From Cudoniella acicularis (Eukaryota > Ascomycota > Leotiomycetes > Helotiales > Helotiaceae): a DNA stretch of 32,877 nucleotides. Each line of letters starts with the position of its first letter. Within the stretch, counting starts at the first letter, position 1. The translations under genes were made by a program, and so were the position numbers. The stretch spans positions 1 to 32,877 of the forward strand of contig JAAMPI010000537.1 in NCBI GenBank assembly GCA_013054445.1, given 5' to 3'. The notes below the pieces were generated by a model that saw only the letters and a list, made by a program, of their open reading frames with translations, had not been told where the DNA came from and searched no databases. Below, one piece after another: positions 30,580-32,877 of this stretch.

Positions 30580-31539
30580 ATGATGTCAAGCAGTCGCTGC
30601 GGTCTGCGATCCGCTTCTACTTCCAAAATCCCGGCACCAGAAGATACCCAACCAGTCGTACCCTCGCCTATAACATTTACACCATCCTCATCCAATCCAC
30701 CTCGAGAATCTATCCGCATCATATCTCCAGGCAGCAAACTCCCAGGCCTCACCTCGCCAAAACTCAAACTCCTCCGCCGGAAACAGGAAAAGCTCGCTTC
30801 TACAGTCTCGACTACCCTCCAATCTCTACCCAACACCAACCCAACCCTCCTCAATGCACTCAATTCCACACTCATCTTCGCCCAACATGAAGCGGGCACC
30901 GCGGTATGCATCGAAAGCTCAGGTTGGATTCTAACGTGTGCGCACTGTTTTGGAGACGACGAGGAGGAGTATGAAAAGGATAGTAAGAAGAGGTGGTTAC
31001 TCTTTTACAACGGCCTCGCGGTGCAAGTTGAGTGTCGGGTTTGGGATGGGAAGAGGGATTTAGCTCTGTTAAGGGTTGTGGCCGTTGAATCCGACCAACC
31101 TGCAAAATCTGGAGAAATTCCCACATTTTCCTCCATACCCCTCTCTCCCACAACGAAAAATCTAAAGGATAAAGTGCCAATTTTCTGCATCGGCCAACCC
31201 GGCGCCGATGATCTCGAATCCACTTCAGCGCGGAAAACGAAGTATAACCTTGTGGAGGTATCAAAGGGAAAGTTTAGGGGCATGGTTAAGGGTGTGGATC
31301 CGCAGGATAATGTGGAGATTGGCACGTTGATGCATGATGCGTGGACTTATTGGGGGCATTCGGGGGCGCCGTTGGTTAGTGCTACTGATGGGACGTTGAT
31401 TGGGTTGCATAGTTCTTGGGACGACGAGACAGCAATGAGGCATGGGATTCCGAACATGGCTATCGAGGCGTTCTTGAGGGGGTGTTTGCCAGGTGTTGCT
31501 GGAGATGAAGTGTCTGGAAAAGCTACTTCTTCATATTAG
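30580..31539 (+). CDS. Trypsin-like serine peptidase, intronless and without signal peptide
   Basis: One uninterrupted frame of 319 aa. The chymotrypsin-fold catalytic triad is visible: His122 in WILTCAHCFG, Asp160 in KRDLALLRV, and Ser261 in WGHSGAPLV. Around it are the expected strands, including IFCIGQPGAD before the substrate-pocket strand and GTLIGLHSSW after the nucleophile. The first 100 residues are Ser/Pro-rich and probably disordered, with a basic helix (LKLLRRKQEKL). No signal peptide or membrane segment is seen, so the enzyme looks intracellular, unlike secreted fungal trypsins. The motif spacing is closer to the HtrA/DegP-like trypsin_2 group, but no PDZ domain follows. ATG codons are doubled at 30580 and 30583; the first is used. 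The substrate is unknown. Confidence 0.85.
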   Translation: MMSSSRCGLRSASTSKIPAPEDTQPVVPSPITFTPSSSNPPRESIRIISPGSKLPGLTSPKLKLLRRKQEKLASTVSTTLQSLPNTNPTLLNALNSTLIFAQHEAGTAVCIESSGWILTCAHCFGDDEEEYEKDSKKRWLLFYNGLAVQVECRVWDGKRDLALLRVVAVESDQPAKSGEIPTFSSIPLSPTTKNLKDKVPIFCIGQPGADDLESTSARKTKYNLVEVSKGKFRGMVKGVDPQDNVEIGTLMHDAWTYWGHSGAPLVSATDGTLIGLHSSWDDETAMRHGIPNMAIEAFLRGCLPGVAGDEVSGKATSSY

Positions 31540-31760
31540 GATGTCTAAGCACAGCTATCGCGATCATGTACGGACTGACTACGGAATTCATGGCGGTTCA
31601 AAGTAGGTGTTGTGTTTCGTACCAGGAAAACAGTGTAGGTTCACCGGTGTTAGAAGGACAGGTTTGTTGTGGAGGGCAAAAGTGCTCGCGAGAGCCGATA
31701 GTGAATTTGCTCCCTTGTACTCTGAATCTCCCTTACATCTGTCCATACATATTCACCTTT
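31540..31760. other. 3' flank of the peptidase gene
   Basis: Short stretch holding the presumed 3' UTR. Open frames begin here (31566-31775, 31607-31924) but run into the repeat array and carry no motif. Confidence 0.4.
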
Positions 31761-32430
31761 CAAAAGCTCAGATGAAATCTCGGAGTTTTGTTGCACTTCG
31801 TAATATTTTATGTATGCTAGCGCGCCTGTTAGCGCCTTCGGTAGTATTTCGATTAGCTCTCTCTTGCGCCTATACTCATATAAATATAATACACGTTGTC
31901 CGGTTCTCTTATTCTACTCTTTAGACTTTTTATCTCATAATCTTTATTACTTTAGATAAAATTCAAACTTTGTTGCACTTCGCGCATGTACATAATTGCT
32001 AGTGTGTCTGCTAGCGCCGCTGATACGGTTTTATATAATAAGCGTACGAGTATATTACTTGCTATTTACCTAGCTCTCTCTCTCTCTTCTATCTATTGAC
32101 CTTTCTAAGATATTAGATGAATTTCAAAAATTTTGTTGCACTTCGCAATACGATGTATATACTAGCGTCCATGCTAGCGCTAATAAACGGATTTTATATA
32201 ACAAACACAAGAGTATATAGCTTGCTATTTACCTTTCTAAGGTATCAGATGAATTTCAAAATTTTTGTTACACTTTACACAAGCTTCTATATGCTAGCGC
32301 GCTCACTAGAATATTATATAGCACTAGTTTCTCGCTTGTATAGAAGTCTCGACCTCGCCCCTCTCCCTGTTCGCGCTTTTGCCGCTTAACATTAAGATTT
32401 TAAATAAAATTCAAAAGTTTTGTTGTATAT
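31761..32430 (+). repeat. Array of diverged direct repeats, about 5 units of 130-180 bases
   Basis: The marker TTTTGTTGCACTTCG and its variants recur at about 31786, 31968, 32131, 32262 and 32416, giving spacings of about 182, 163, 131 and 154 bases. Each is preceded by a CTTTCTAAGATATNAGATGAAATTC-like stretch in the better copies, and in the first four a GCTAGCGC-containing block follows 15-35 bases later. The third and fourth units are most alike; the fifth is truncated and lacks the second block. The array is AT-rich apart from those blocks. It has no coding signal: the open frame 32117-32389 simply spans two units. Confidence 0.75.
32074..32087. repeat. (CT)7 microsatellite
   Basis: Seven uninterrupted CT units inside the second unit of the repeat array, at a point where the neighbouring units have none. 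It probably expanded locally after the array formed. Confidence 0.85.
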
Positions 32431-32466
32431 CCCATAGCTGATTAGTTTGATTAATCATATTTCATT

Positions 32467-32502
32467 AACTTGATTAACTTGATTACCTTGATTACCTTGG
32501 TT
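32467..32502. repeat. Four 9-bp tandem units (AACTTGATT type)
   Basis: Units in order: AACTTGATT, AACTTGATT, ACCTTGATT, ACCTTGGTT. A related 5-bp repeat (TTTGA) follows at about 32541-32556. Both lie just right of the diverged array in AT-rich sequence. Confidence 0.85.
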
Positions 32503-32877
32503 AGAATAGAAGAATTAATGCTATTCTATTCCATGATTTGGTTTGATTTGATTTGATAATGTGCATATGAATAATTTTTGATTATACTAGAGCCTCAGCC
32601 TTAGGAGAGAAAGAACAAGCCCACCTAGACATACACTACAAGTCAAAAGTACTTCATAAAAAACATATATTATCTCTAAGGGTATCTATCATCAATCGTC
32701 AAACTTTTTATCTAACCTATTCCACTCCATTCCATTCTCATACATTTTCACGTCCATCATTACATTCATTACCTCGCCTCGGTTTCTCCTTCTTCGTCTC
32801 TTCTACGCGTCCCCCGCGGGGTCTTGCTTCGAGTCCTTCGGCTTTTCGTACTCTGTTGTTGTTGTGCTTGAGGTTTC
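32503..32877. other. Right edge of the window, no gene supported
   Basis: The sequence shifts from AT-rich to pyrimidine-rich and then to a GC-rich stretch near 32807-32850. The pyrimidine-rich part could be the leader of a gene beyond the edge, but no start codon with a coding frame follows before the end. Confidence 0.4.

Noticed and set aside
32117..32389. 90-codon frame at the right end
   Set aside because: It spans two units of the diverged repeat array, so the frame reflects the repeat and not a gene.
31761..32430. CRISPR array
   Set aside because: Units are long, diverged and variable in spacing, and the sequence is a fungal nuclear genome. There are no identical short repeats with unique spacers and no cas genes.

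Overview
The window is nuclear DNA of a filamentous ascomycete (Pezizomycotina). Most protein genes are split by short introns of about 45-115 bases with GT...AG ends and CTRAY-type branch sites, a nuclear tRNA gene carries an intron, and the proteins read as filamentous-fungal orthologs (SEC5, ROT1, MTR10, IDH2, SmE). The IDH2 and SEC5 sequences look closest to Leotiomycetes as I remember them, but that placement is a guess. I rebuilt each gene by splicing frames by eye; all exon lengths close in frame, except in the AAA ATPase gene, which needs two one-base corrections.

Layout. 0.6-2.8 kb (+): long-chain acyl-CoA synthetase (Faa1/Faa4 type). 3.8-4.0 kb (-): tRNA-Pro(CGG) with a 41-base intron. 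4.8-7.0 kb (-): a STAND/NACHT-like protein whose NTPase core lacks a Walker A loop. 7.1-8.2 kb: a gene-poor stretch with a 97-bp foldback element that has TA flanks and sits inside one copy of a duplicated segment. 8.2-11.9 kb (+): a large AAA+ ATPase of the fungal DUF7025 type, with two breaks in frame. 13.1-16.3 kb (-): importin-beta family receptor MTR10. 16.7-17.0 kb (+): snRNP protein SmE. 17.2-18.0 kb (-): 5-formyl-THF cyclo-ligase. 18.4-19.4 kb (+): ER protein ROT1. 19.6-21.2 kb (-): membrane-anchored histidine acid phosphatase (phytase family). 22.0-23.4 kb (-): mitochondrial NAD-isocitrate dehydrogenase subunit 2. 23.7-26.9 kb (+): exocyst subunit SEC5. 27.3-29.6 kb (-): Zn2Cys6 transcription factor. 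30.6-31.5 kb (+): intronless trypsin-like serine peptidase. 31.7-32.5 kb: an AT-rich array of diverged repeats.

The window splits into a compact housekeeping block (13-27 kb) of alternating divergent and convergent genes with 0.1-0.8 kb gaps, and a looser, repeat-bearing block (2.8-13 kb) holding the two accessory genes. The STAND-like gene and the AAA+ gene are divergent about 1.2 kb apart, with the foldback element between them. The housekeeping genes do not form a pathway: they cover lipid activation, nuclear import, splicing, folate, ER folding, the TCA cycle and exocytosis. Two regulatory hints stand out. CACGTG boxes of the Pho4/NUC-1 type lie upstream of the phosphatase, and a perfect palindrome of two Gcn4/CPC1-type sites lies inside an IDH2 intron.
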